Assembly (NCBI RefSeq): GCF_900103875.1
Contig: NZ_LT629705.1
Span: 4,287,001 to 4,351,000 of the forward strand
Reading direction: 5' to 3'
DNA length: 64,000 bases
Origin: Pseudomonas arsenicoxydans
Lineage (GTDB): Bacteria; Pseudomonadota; Gammaproteobacteria; Pseudomonadales; Pseudomonadaceae
Part shown: piece after piece, positions 1 to 8,373 of the stretch
Layout of the letters: the number at the start of each line of letters is the position of its first letter
How positions within the stretch are numbered: the stretch's first letter is position 1
Position numbers and translations under genes: made by a program
The notes under the pieces: generated by a model
Seen by the model: only the letters and a program-made list of their open reading frames with translations
What the model was told of the DNA's origin: nothing
Databases searched by the model: none

Positions 1-168
<168 letters not shown>

Positions 169-183
169 GCCGCTTCAGATGTA

Positions 184-221
184 AAAAAGCCCGGTCAGCA
201 GCGATGCTGACCGGGCTTTTT
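184..221 (+). terminator. Rho-independent terminator after hpd
   Basis: A 12-bp GC-rich perfect stem (GCCCGGTCAGCA with its complement) closes a GCGA tetraloop. It is flanked by A and T runs, so it could work in both directions and also serve the convergent EamA gene. Confidence 0.9.
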
Positions 222-231
222 CATTTCAGGT

Positions 232-1119
232 TTACATGGGGCGGCGACGTTGCCGGACCAGGTGTTTGAACCCTTCAAACATCAACACCACAACGGCCAA
301 CCAGATCGGAATGTAGGTCAACCATTCTCCTGGCTTGATGCTTTCCCCAAGCAACAGCGCGACGCCTAGCAGCAATACCGGCTCGACATAGCTCAACAGC
401 CCGAAGAGGCTGAACGGCAGCAAGCGGCTGGCGATGATGTAGACCACCAGCGCCGATGCGCTGATCACCCCGAGTATCGGGATCAGCAGCGACAGCCACG
501 GGTGTTGATTAAACACGCCGAAACCCTGCTCGCCACTCTGCACAAACCAGAACGCCACCGGCAACATCAACGCCATGTCCAGCCAAAGACCGCCGAGGTT
601 GTCCGCGGCCAGGCGCTTGCGCACGATGAAATACAGGGGATAACCGATGCACACCAGCAAGGTGGCCCAGGAAAACCCACCAACCTGATACACCTCGTTG
701 ATCACCCCGAGGCAGGCCAACACCACGGCGATTTTTTGCAAATAGGAGAGGCGCTCGCCATAGGCGATCCGCCCGGTCAGCACCATGGTCAGCGGCAACA
801 GGAAATAGCCCAGCGACACATCCAGGCTGTAGCCATTGAGCGGCGCCCACATGAACAGCCAGAGCTGAACACCGAGCAGGGCCGAGGAGACGATCAGGCC
901 TGCCATCAGTTTTGGCATGCCGGCAATGCGCCGAAAAAGTTCGATCACGCGCTTCCATTCGCCGGACACCACCATGAACACGGTCATGCAGGGCACGGTC
1001 AGCAGCATGCGCCAGCCGTAAATTTCCACGCCGCTCAGGGGGGAGAGCAACGATGTGTAGTAATACATGACGGCAAACAGCACAGAGGCTGACACCGATA
1101 AAGCGATACCTTTAGACAA
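232..1119 (-). CDS. rarD: EamA/RarD-type 10-TM permease
   Basis: An integral inner-membrane protein of the drug/metabolite transporter superfamily with about ten hydrophobic segments. The start LSKGIALSVSASVLFAVMYY and the YTSLLSPLSGVEIYGWRMLL region resemble RarD (chloramphenicol-sensitivity protein) of pseudomonads. I place the start at a TTG (1119) preceded by GAGGG, because RarD proteins begin MSKG. The reading frame extends 30 codons further to an ATG at 1209, but those residues are not hydrophobic and do not resemble the family. The substrate cannot be told from sequence. It converges on hpd and shares its terminator. Confidence 0.75.
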   Translation of the reverse strand: MSKGIALSVSASVLFAVMYYYTSLLSPLSGVEIYGWRMLLTVPCMTVFMVVSGEWKRVIELFRRIAGMPKLMAGLIVSSALLGVQLWLFMWAPLNGYSLDVSLGYFLLPLTMVLTGRIAYGERLSYLQKIAVVLACLGVINEVYQVGGFSWATLLVCIGYPLYFIVRKRLAADNLGGLWLDMALMLPVAFWFVQSGEQGFGVFNQHPWLSLLIPILGVISASALVVYIIASRLLPFSLFGLLSYVEPVLLLGVALLLGESIKPGEWLTYIPIWLAVVVLMFEGFKHLVRQRRRPM

Positions 1120-1230
1120 ACTGCCCTCGCGAGGTTGAACGTGAAACGGGCGCAGAGGATACGTGGTTTTTGTGCTGAATATTGGCCGGGTGATCGATAT
1201 TTCCAACATCGTAATTAATGTCAGACCGCT

Positions 1231-1325
1231 ATCGCGAGCAGGCTCACTCCCACATTAGCTTGGCGTCGAACACAAAACCTGTGTCCCACACAAAACCCCC
1301 TGTGGGAGCGGGCTTGCCCGCGATA
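1231..1325. repeat. REP pair (type A)
   Basis: Two facing REP arms: a degenerate left arm (TCGCGAGCAGGCTCACTCCC) and a canonical right arm with GGGAGCGGGCTTGCCCGC. They fill the gap between the EamA and aldo/keto reductase genes. Confidence 0.85.
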
Positions 1326-1329
1326 AATC

Positions 1330-2343
1330 TCACGTCGTACGCGGTTTGCGGCCCGACACAAAATGGCTCACATCGTTAAACCCCGGCGTCGAGGAATGCC
1401 CTGGCACCACCAGCGAATCAATGAACGCCTCGTCCTCAGCCGTGATCTTCACCGCCTGGGCTTTCGTGTAGGCATCCCACTGTTCTTCAGTTCGCGGCCC
1501 CACGATGGCCGAGGTGACGGCGCTGTTGTTCAACACCCAGGCGATGGCGAACTCGACAATGCCCACGCCACGCTCTTGCGTGTAGCGCTGAATCTGCTGG
1601 GCAATGCGCAACGACTCGACCCGCCATTCGGTTTCCAGAATGCGCTTGTCGGCGCGGCCGGCACGGCTGTTGGCATCGGGCTTCACGTCCGGCGCATATT
1701 TGCCGCTGAGCACGCCGCGCGCCAGCGGGCTGTAAGGCACCACGCCAAGGCCATAATTTTGCGCGGCGGTGATCTGCTCGGTTTCTACCTGACGGTTGAC
1801 GATGTTGTACAGCGGCTGGCTGATCACCGGCCGGTCGACGCCCAGTTGATCGGCCACACGAATCACCTCGGCGATGCGCCAGCCACGGTAGTTCGACAAG
1901 CCCCAATAACGAATCTTGCCCTGACGAATCAAGTCGCCAATCGCCGACACCGTCACTTCCAGCGGCGTGTTGTGGTCTTCGCGATGCAGGTAATAGATGT
2001 CGAGATAATCAGTGCCCAGACGCGTCAGGCTGGCGTCGAGGCCGTTGAAAATATGCTTGCGGCTCAAACCGCTGCGGTTCGGCACGCCGTCCACCGGGCC
2101 AAAACCGACCTTGGTCGCCAGCACCCATTCATGGCGGTTGCCGGCGATCGCTTCGCCAACGATCTCTTCGGAACGGCCGTTGGTGTAAACGTCCGCCGTG
2201 TCGATGAAATTGACGCCCTGGTCCCAGGCCTTGTCGATGATCCGCAGGGAATCTTCGGTGCTGGTCTGTTCGCCAAACATCATGGTGCCCAAGGTCAGGG
2301 TCGACACCTGTAAACCCGAATGACCCAGCGTGCGATAACTCAT
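1330..2343 (-). CDS. Aldo/keto reductase
   Basis: A 337-aa NADP-dependent oxidoreductase of the aldo/keto reductase superfamily, expected to be cytosolic. The catalytic tetrad is recognisable: Asp in FIDTADVYTNG, Tyr in the same stretch, Lys in VLATKVGF and His in YYLHREDH. The N-terminus MSYRTLGHSGLQVSTLTLGT is typical of the YajO/Tas-like branch, which reduces aldehydes and ketones. The physiological substrate is unknown. It lies 70 bp downstream of a LysR gene on the same strand, so the LysR protein may control it and the two may be cotranscribed. Confidence 0.88.
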   Translation of the reverse strand: MSYRTLGHSGLQVSTLTLGTMMFGEQTSTEDSLRIIDKAWDQGVNFIDTADVYTNGRSEEIVGEAIAGNRHEWVLATKVGFGPVDGVPNRSGLSRKHIFNGLDASLTRLGTDYLDIYYLHREDHNTPLEVTVSAIGDLIRQGKIRYWGLSNYRGWRIAEVIRVADQLGVDRPVISQPLYNIVNRQVETEQITAAQNYGLGVVPYSPLARGVLSGKYAPDVKPDANSRAGRADKRILETEWRVESLRIAQQIQRYTQERGVGIVEFAIAWVLNNSAVTSAIVGPRTEEQWDAYTKAQAVKITAEDEAFIDSLVVPGHSSTPGFNDVSHFVSGRKPRTT

Positions 2344-2413
2344 GACGAAATCCTTTTACCGGTGGGAGAAAGCCTCAATCAAATACCAGAATGGTCGGGC
2401 GGGGCAATCTGAA

Positions 2414-3313
2414 TTATCGACAAAGGGCCTGACAGCGCTCCTGCAAAAACGCTTGCAGCACCTTGACCCGTTCCGACACTTGAACCCGGTGCGGGCACAA
2501 CAGATTGAACGGCACGCGTTCCCCTTGCCAGTCATCGAACAACGTCAGCAACCGCCCGGCCTGAACATCCGCGGCGACGTCGAGCCAGGCCTTGTAGACG
2601 ATGCCATGTCCGGCCAGCGCCCAACGACGGGCGACTTCACCGTCATCGGTGAGGTAATCGCCCCGCACCTGAACCTCGATCACTTCATCGCCACGGCTGA
2701 AACACCAACTGTTATAGGGCCGGCCATTGCGCAGGTAGAGCAGGGCGCTGTGCTCGCCGAGATCGGCGGGTGTTGGCGGCGTTCCGCAACGGCTTAGATA
2801 CTCGGGACTGGCGCAGGCCACGCGACGATGCTCGGGCAGAATCGGCAGCGCCACCAGCGTCGAATCGCCGGGTACGCCGAAGCGCAATGCAACGTCGACG
2901 GTTTCGCGAAACAGGTCCGAATGGCGATCGTTGAGCAGCAACTGAAGCTGAATGTTGGGGTGCTGGCGTTTGAAGTCATCCAGCCACGGCAGCAACACAT
3001 TGCGCCCGAAATCCGACGGCGCGGCCAGTTGCAAGGTGCCGCTCAAACCCTGGGTCTGATGCCTGAGCGCCTGTTCACCTTCCGCCAGCGCGGCCAGCGC
3101 CACCCGCACACTGTCCAGATAACACTGACCTTCCTCGGTCAGACGCATGCTGCGCGTGGAGCGTGCGAACAGACGGATGCCGAGGCGCGTTTCCAGGCGT
3201 TTGAGGGCGATGCTGGCAGCGGCCGGCGTGAGTGCCAGGTCGCGGGCGGCAGCGGAAATGCTCCCGGAGTCGGCGGTGCGCACGAAGATCTCCAGGTCGA
3301 GGATCGAGCTCAT
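2414..3313 (-). CDS. LysR-family transcriptional regulator
   Basis: A 299-aa LysR-type regulator. Residues 1-60 form the winged helix-turn-helix (SGSISAAARDLALTPAAASI followed by LKRLETRLG). The remainder is a periplasmic-binding-like effector domain starting near LSGTLQLAAPSDFGRN. It belongs to the subgroup often annotated as regulators of oxidoreductases. The aldo/keto reductase gene follows on the same strand. The 5' side faces the DUF6124 leader on the other strand across a gap of about 100 bp. Confidence 0.9.
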   Translation of the reverse strand: MSSILDLEIFVRTADSGSISAAARDLALTPAAASIALKRLETRLGIRLFARSTRSMRLTEEGQCYLDSVRVALAALAEGEQALRHQTQGLSGTLQLAAPSDFGRNVLLPWLDDFKRQHPNIQLQLLLNDRHSDLFRETVDVALRFGVPGDSTLVALPILPEHRRVACASPEYLSRCGTPPTPADLGEHSALLYLRNGRPYNSWCFSRGDEVIEVQVRGDYLTDDGEVARRWALAGHGIVYKAWLDVAADVQAGRLLTLFDDWQGERVPFNLLCPHRVQVSERVKVLQAFLQERCQALCR

Positions 3314-3384
3314 TGGTAAAAATCCTTTAAAGATCGGTCTTTTTTACCGGGGATTTTTACTGATTAGCAAGCAAAGGCGAGTAA

Positions 3385-3400
3385 TAAACAGCAATGTTTA
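3385..3400. promoter_or_regulatory. Palindrome TAAACA-N4-TGTTTA upstream of DUF6124 leader (copy 1)
   Basis: TAAACA GCAA TGTTTA is an inverted repeat of 6 bp with a 4-bp spacer. The same palindrome occurs before the second DUF6124 gene at 59269-59284, at exactly the same distance (16 bp) from the start of the conserved leader. This suggests a repressor or activator operator; the binding protein is unknown. Confidence 0.55.
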
Positions 3401-3416
3401 ACTGACACCTTCAGAC

Positions 3417-3732
3417 ACTCTCGCAGGCTACACATCCTTGCGCCGTTGCCTACGCCTGCGCCAGAATCCGCCGGCTTGTGCGCCTTGGGCCTGGGTCTTA
3501 TCGTTTCCGCCGTCGCTGAAGAACAGCGATCGGGTTTGGTAGCCCGGCAATTAGGCGCATAACGCCACCGTTTGTAGACCTCTTCGGGTCTCTGTTTTTA
3601 TGGTGGTCATGCGCAGGGCTCCTTCGGGGGCGCCGGTTCCTAATTGCCGGTCTACCAACCCGCGTATGGCCACCACCCATTCGTTTGGTAGCGAGGGTGA
3701 GGGCTCCTTAATCTCAATTAGGAGTTTCATCC
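3417..3732 (+). ncRNA. Structured 5' leader of DUF6124 gene, copy 1 (candidate cis-regulatory RNA)
   Basis: About 316 nt of untranslated sequence, highly similar to the leader at 59301-59623. From 5' to 3': a conserved stretch (3417-3505); a hairpin with loop AAGAA (about 3509-3532); a long stem pairing 3532-3555 with 3639-3661; inside it a stem with AGACC/GGTCT (3566-3605) and a hairpin at 3617-3634; and a last hairpin at 3704-3724 in which CTCC(T)TAAT pairs with ATTAGGAG and covers the Shine-Dalgarno. The outer stem differs in sequence from copy 2 but keeps pairing. No protein is encoded: short reading frames here are not conserved between copies. Confidence 0.6.
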
Positions 3733-4092
3733 ATGTTCAAACCAACACCCAACCCACCAGCCCCCGACGACGTTTCCCCCTACGAATCCACCGACTCCAA
3801 AAAATTCAACGAAGCCGCCGACCGCGCCCTCGACCATTACCTCAATCCCGCCAAGGCCTCGCCCCCAAGAAAACCCAGCACGATGTTCCTCATCGCGCCC
3901 GATATCGATTCGGAAAGCCTGCTGGCGCACGCCTGCGAGTCCATGGCTTCGGCGAGTGTGATGGCGAGTGATTTTGCCGGGGAGCTACAAGGGCCGCAGC
4001 GCCACAAGATGTTGGCGCTGCAGCAGATCATCATGCTGGGCGAGCTGGCGGTGAACCGGGCGCTGGATAACGTCGATCCGCAGAACGCTTGA
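3733..4092 (+). CDS. DUF6124 family protein, copy 1
   Basis: A 119-aa small soluble protein of unknown function that I recognise as the Pseudomonas DUF6124 family. It starts MFKPTPNPPAPDDVSPYEST. AGGAG lies 8 bases before the ATG and sits in a hairpin. The N-terminal ~35 residues are near-identical, also at DNA level, to the paralogue at 59624-59986. The body is divergent but keeps an alpha-helical pattern around ESMASASVMASDF and IIMLGELAVNRALDN. No signal peptide or membrane segment. It is a single-gene unit closed by a strong terminator. Nothing in the sequence gives a molecular function. Confidence 0.85.
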   Translation: MFKPTPNPPAPDDVSPYESTDSKKFNEAADRALDHYLNPAKASPPRKPSTMFLIAPDIDSESLLAHACESMASASVMASDFAGELQGPQRHKMLALQQIIMLGELAVNRALDNVDPQNA

Positions 4093-4100
4093 CGATCAAT

Positions 4101-4130
4101 AAAAAACGGCCCGAGAGGGCCGTTTTTTTT
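4101..4130 (+). terminator. Rho-independent terminator after DUF6124 copy 1
   Basis: Stem ACGGCCC-GAGA-GGGCCGT followed by eight T and preceded by six A. It can act in both directions and also ends the convergent MFS gene at 4141. Confidence 0.9.
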
Positions 4131-4140
4131 CTCGCTGAAA

Positions 4141-5451
4141 TTACACCCGCAACGTGCGCGTCATGCGCAGCGCCAGCAAGCTGCCGCAAACGATAACCCC
4201 CGCCAGCAGATACAACGCCGCATCAGTCGACCCGGTGCTGTCCTTGACCCAACCCACGAGGTACGGGCTGAGGAAACCCGCCATCTGCCCCATGGAGTTG
4301 ATCAACGCCAAACCACCGGCCGCAGCACCCGCGCTCAGCAGCGCCGTCGGTACCGGCCAGAACATCGGCAGGCCGGTGAGGGCGCCCATGGTGGCGATGG
4401 TGAGGCCGAGAATCGCGATGGCCGGCGTGGTCGCAAAGTTCACGGCGATCAACAGACCCACCGCGCCCATCAACATCGGCACCACCAAATGCCAGCGGCG
4501 CTCTTTGCGCAGGTCCGCCGAGCGACCGACCAACAACATGAACACCGCCGCCAGCAGGTAGGGAATCGCACTCAACCAGCCAATCACCAGATTGTCGCTG
4601 AAACCCAGGTTCTTGATGATCGACGGCAGCCAGAAGTTGATCGCGTAGACACCGCTCTGGATGCAGAAGTAGATCAAGCCAAAGGCCCAGATCGCCGGGT
4701 TCTTGAACACGGCCAGCAGCGAGTCGGTGGTGGTTTTCGGTTTGTTGGCCAGGTCTTCGGCGTGGTCGGCCTCCAGCACCGAACGCTCGAACGGCGTGAG
4801 CCATTTGGCGTTGGCGTAGCTGTCGCTGAGCATGAAGTAGGCGAGGGCGCCGAGGATCACGGTCGGGATGCCTTGCAACAGGAACATCCACTGCCAGCCC
4901 GCCAAACCGGCCTGGCCTGCGCCAAAGTGGTTGAGGATCCAGCCAGAGAACGGACTGCCGAGCAGGCCGGACACCGGTATCGCCGACATGAACAGCGCCA
5001 TGATGCGGCCACGGCGGAACGTCGGGAACCACTGCGAGAGATAAAGCACCACGCCCGGGAAGAACCCGGCTTCAGCCGCGCCGGTGAACAGGCGCAGGGT
5101 GTAGAACTCGGTCGGTGTGGTGACGAACAGCAGGCAGGTCGACAGCGTGCCCCAGACGATCATCATCAGCGCGATCCAGCGCCGTGGGCCGAATTTGGTC
5201 AGCGCCAGGTTGCTCGGCACGCCGCACAACACGTAGCCAATGAAGAAGATCCCGGCGCCAAGGCCGTACACGGTTTCGCTGAATTTCAGCGCGTCGAGCA
5301 TCTGCAGTTTGGCGAATCCAACGTTGACCCGGTCGAGGTAGTTGAACAGGTAGCAGATGAAGATGAAGGGGATCAAACGCAGGGTAATGCGTTTGTAGAC
5401 GGCGTTTTTTTCGTCAACGATGGCCTGGGTTGCGGCGGCGCTCTGTGACAT
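4141..5451 (-). CDS. MFS transporter (anion:cation symporter type)
   Basis: A 436-aa major facilitator with about twelve membrane segments. The motif YLFNYLDRVNVGFAKLQM and the overall layout match the anion:cation symporter (GudP/phthalate/D-galactonate-like) family. I chose the ATG at 5451 (MSQSAAATQ) because GAGAGAG precedes it; the frame extends 24 codons further without family likeness. It is divergent from a CdaR-type regulator that is followed by glycerate kinase. An acid sugar or glycerate is therefore the likely cargo (inference). Confidence 0.85.
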   Translation of the reverse strand: MSQSAAATQAIVDEKNAVYKRITLRLIPFIFICYLFNYLDRVNVGFAKLQMLDALKFSETVYGLGAGIFFIGYVLCGVPSNLALTKFGPRRWIALMMIVWGTLSTCLLFVTTPTEFYTLRLFTGAAEAGFFPGVVLYLSQWFPTFRRGRIMALFMSAIPVSGLLGSPFSGWILNHFGAGQAGLAGWQWMFLLQGIPTVILGALAYFMLSDSYANAKWLTPFERSVLEADHAEDLANKPKTTTDSLLAVFKNPAIWAFGLIYFCIQSGVYAINFWLPSIIKNLGFSDNLVIGWLSAIPYLLAAVFMLLVGRSADLRKERRWHLVVPMLMGAVGLLIAVNFATTPAIAILGLTIATMGALTGLPMFWPVPTALLSAGAAAGGLALINSMGQMAGFLSPYLVGWVKDSTGSTDAALYLLAGVIVCGSLLALRMTRTLRV

Positions 5452-5620
5452 GGCGGGCTCTCTCATTATTATGATTTTTTGTGATGCAACGGGTAAGTTG
5501 ATCGCCCAGAGAGTCTCGGCCACCCTGATGGTTGTTGTCTTTGTGCCTGAGCACAGGGTTTGTCAGCCAGCCCTGTGCGGCTGAACAACCGTCCTACCAG
5601 CGTTTTCAAGGATCCCCATT

Positions 5621-6754
5621 ATGTTCGAACTCGATCACGACCTGGCCCAGGACATCGTCGACCGGGCGATGGCCATTCTGCCGTACAACGTCAACGTCAT
5701 GGACAGTCAGGGGTTGATTCTGGGGAGCGGTGAACCGGAGCGCATCAACACTCGCCATGAAGGCGCGCAACTGGTGCTGGCCAATGGGCGAGTAGTGGAA
5801 ATCGACGCGCAAACGGCGATTCATCTCAAAGGCGTGCAACCGGGGATCAACCTGCCGCTGTTGCTCGATCAACGCTTGATCGGCGTGCTGGGCATCACCG
5901 GCGAACCGGAGCAATTGCGCACGTATGCCGAGCTTGTGCGCATGACCGCCGAGATGTTGGTCGGCCAGCGCAATCAGCAGGCCGAGCAGCAATGGCGGCG
6001 TCAGCGTTGTGATGATTTGCTGGCGCTGCTGTTGAGCGAGGCGGGGGATTCGCCGCGCTTGCTGGACGAGGCACAGCAATTGGGGCTCAAGCCGCAATTG
6101 ACGCGGGTGCCTTATCTGTTCGAGCTGGGCATGGAACACGGACCGGGGCAGACCGTCGAGGCGCTCAGCGCCTGGCTGACTTCGCGCTACCCGGACAGTT
6201 GGTGCGTGAGTTCGGCCAAGTCCTCGTTGCTGTGGTGCCGACCGGCCACCCAAACGATCGAGAACGATCGGCTGCTGGAAAAACTCGATGGCCTGGGTTG
6301 GAACATTTTGCGCATTGCGGTGGGCGGGCAGGCGGATGGACTGTCAGGGTTACGCCGTTGCTATCGGCGCGTCGGCGACTTGCTGGCCTATGGTCGCGAT
6401 GTGTTGCCGCATTCGCGCTTGCTCACGCTCAACCGTTATCGCCTGCCGGTGATGCTCTGGCGTCACCGCAATGACGATGCGCTGGATGAACTGCTCAAAC
6501 CGTTGCGCCAGGTCATCGCCAAGGACGGTAACGGTCAGTTGCTGGCGACCTTGCGCAGTTGGTGTGAGCACGATGGGCAGAGCCAGGCGTGCGCCGATGC
6601 GCTGGGGATTCATCGCAACAGTCTGCGTTATCGGATGGAGCGGATCGCCGAGCTGAGCGGGGTTGATCCGCTGAAGCTGGACGGCATGCTCGCGCTTTAC
6701 CTGGGCGTGCAGCTCTTGCCACAAACCGACGCAAATCCCCCAGGGGCGATGTAG
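5621..6754 (+). CDS. cdaR: CdaR-type sugar diacid regulator
   Basis: A 377-aa regulator. The N-terminal ~135 residues (MFELDHDLAQDIVDRAMAIL onward) form the sugar-diacid recognition domain. The C-terminal ~60 residues carry the PucR/CdaR helix-turn-helix (ADALGIHRNSLRYRMERIAE). In Escherichia coli, CdaR activates glucarate, galactarate and glycerate genes. Here it stands between a divergent MFS carrier and glycerate kinase, consistent with control of both. AAGGA sits upstream of the ATG. Its stop codon (6752-6754) lies inside the first bases of a type-B palindromic repeat. Confidence 0.9.
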   Translation: MFELDHDLAQDIVDRAMAILPYNVNVMDSQGLILGSGEPERINTRHEGAQLVLANGRVVEIDAQTAIHLKGVQPGINLPLLLDQRLIGVLGITGEPEQLRTYAELVRMTAEMLVGQRNQQAEQQWRRQRCDDLLALLLSEAGDSPRLLDEAQQLGLKPQLTRVPYLFELGMEHGPGQTVEALSAWLTSRYPDSWCVSSAKSSLLWCRPATQTIENDRLLEKLDGLGWNILRIAVGGQADGLSGLRRCYRRVGDLLAYGRDVLPHSRLLTLNRYRLPVMLWRHRNDDALDELLKPLRQVIAKDGNGQLLATLRSWCEHDGQSQACADALGIHRNSLRYRMERIAELSGVDPLKLDGMLALYLGVQLLPQTDANPPGAM

Positions 6755-6850
6755 GAGCTGTCGAGTGAAACGAGGCTGCGATCTTTTGATTTTGATTTTT
6801 AAAAACAAGATCAAAAGATCGCAGCCTCGTTTCACTCGACAGCTCCTACA
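6750..6850. repeat. Type-B palindromic repeat, copy 1
   Basis: Two inverted arms of about 42 nt (TGTAGGAGCTGTCGAGTGAA ... GGCTGCGATCTTTTGAT) flank a short AT-rich centre. Further copies are at 42318, 54499 and 55797. Confidence 0.9.
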
Positions 6851-6975
6851 CGGGGATGTGGGTATTTTTGTTTTGTGGAAATGAACAATAATCGTCATGT
6901 CGGCTTGTGCAGCGGACTGGCGTTATTGTCCGGGGCTGCTGGCAGCATGGAGCGCATTGGAACTGGAGAATTCGC

Positions 6976-8118
6976 ATGAAAATCGTCATCGCCCCCGATT
7001 CGTTCAAGGACAGCCTCAGTGCCCAGGGTGTGGCCGACGCCATTGCGCTCGGCCTGGCTGAGGTCTGGCCCGATGCGCAACTGATCAAGTGCCCGATGGC
7101 CGATGGCGGCGAAGGCACGGTGGAGTCGATTCTGGCGGCGTGCGAAGGTCAATTGCGCCGCACCACGGTGCGTGGCCCGCTCGGTGCACCAGTCGATGCC
7201 GCGTGGGGATGGTTGCCCCAGAGCCACACCGCGATCATCGAAATGGCTGAGGCCAGCGGCCTGCAATTGGTCGCGCCGGGCAAACGTGATGCCTGCACCA
7301 GCAGCACGTTCGGCACCGGTGAACTGATTCGCGCCGCACTGGACGCCGGGGCACAACGGGTGATCCTGGCGATTGGCGGCAGCGCCACCAACGACGGCGG
7401 TGCCGGGGCGATGCAGGCATTGGGCGTGAAGCTGCTGGACGCTCAAGGGCAAATGCTGGCGCCGGGTGGTTTGGCGCTCGCGGAGCTGGCCCACATCGAC
7501 CTGAGTGCAATCGACCCGCGATTGACCGCGGTGCGATTCGACATTGCGGCCGACGTCAACAATCCCCTGTGCGGACCCCACGGCGCTTCAGCGATTTTTG
7601 GTCCGCAGAAAGGAGCATCGCCCGAACAGGTGCAGCAACTGGATACAGCCCTTGGACACTTCGCCCGGTTGTGCGCCCAGGCGTTGGGCAAAGACGTCAA
7701 GGACGAACCCGGCAGCGGCGCGGCCGGTGGTTTGGGCTTCGCAGCCAAAGCGTTTCTGAATGCGCAATTCAAGGCCGGCGTGGAAGTCGTCGCCGAACTG
7801 GTCGGGCTGGCTGAAGCCGTGAACGGGGCCGACCTGGTGATCACCGGCGAAGGGCGTTTCGATGCCCAGACGCTACGCGGCAAAACCCCGTTCGGCGTGG
7901 CGCGTATTGCCCGGGAGCAGGGCGTGCCGGTGATTGTCATCGCCGGAACCTTGGGCGAGGGTTACCAGGACCTGTATGAACATGGCATCGATGCCGCGTT
8001 TGCCTTGGCCAGTGGGCCGATGACGCTGGAGCAAGCGTGCGCCGAGGCACCACGCTTGTTGCGCGATCGTGCCAGCGATATCGCGCGGGTCTGGCGAATG
8101 GCGACGCGCCAGGCCTGA
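6976..8118 (+). CDS. glxK: Glycerate kinase (type I)
   Basis: A 380-aa glycerate kinase of the GlxK/GarK family, which phosphorylates D-glycerate to feed glycolysis. The N-terminus MKIVIAPDSFKDSLSAQGVA, the phosphate loop region AIGGSATNDGGAGAMQALGV and the GEGRFDAQTLRGKTPFGVA segment are family hallmarks. I start it at 6976 because GGAG lies 8 bases upstream; the frame runs 23 codons further without likeness. It follows cdaR after a palindromic repeat and probably forms one functional unit with the regulator and the divergent MFS carrier for glycerate or aldarate use. Confidence 0.92.
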   Translation: MKIVIAPDSFKDSLSAQGVADAIALGLAEVWPDAQLIKCPMADGGEGTVESILAACEGQLRRTTVRGPLGAPVDAAWGWLPQSHTAIIEMAEASGLQLVAPGKRDACTSSTFGTGELIRAALDAGAQRVILAIGGSATNDGGAGAMQALGVKLLDAQGQMLAPGGLALAELAHIDLSAIDPRLTAVRFDIAADVNNPLCGPHGASAIFGPQKGASPEQVQQLDTALGHFARLCAQALGKDVKDEPGSGAAGGLGFAAKAFLNAQFKAGVEVVAELVGLAEAVNGADLVITGEGRFDAQTLRGKTPFGVARIAREQGVPVIVIAGTLGEGYQDLYEHGIDAAFALASGPMTLEQACAEAPRLLRDRASDIARVWRMATRQA

Positions 8119-8123
8119 CGATT

Positions 8124-8152
8124 ACCCGTCAGGCAAGCCCGCTCCCACAGGT
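8124..8152. repeat. Single REP arm
   Basis: A lone, degenerate type-A arm (GGCAAGCCCGCTCCCACAGG) directly after glycerate kinase. The rest of the 8119-8373 gap holds only AT-richer promoter-like sequence for the chemoreceptor; no clear hairpin terminator was seen. Confidence 0.7.
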
Positions 8153-8373
8153 TTTGCAATTTGACTATTAAGTGTTTCATCGATGAAACACGTGAAATGT
8201 ATTGAAATATTTTCTCCAGCCCCTGTAAAAAACCTCATCCCCCGGCCGATACAACCAATAGGCGCGCACAAACCAACTACAACGGCGCCGCCAAACTGAA
8301 AGCGCGTTCCGCCGCGCGCCCTTCAGTGATCACGGCATGGATGCTCGAAGCCTCAATCACCGAGTATCTTGCT

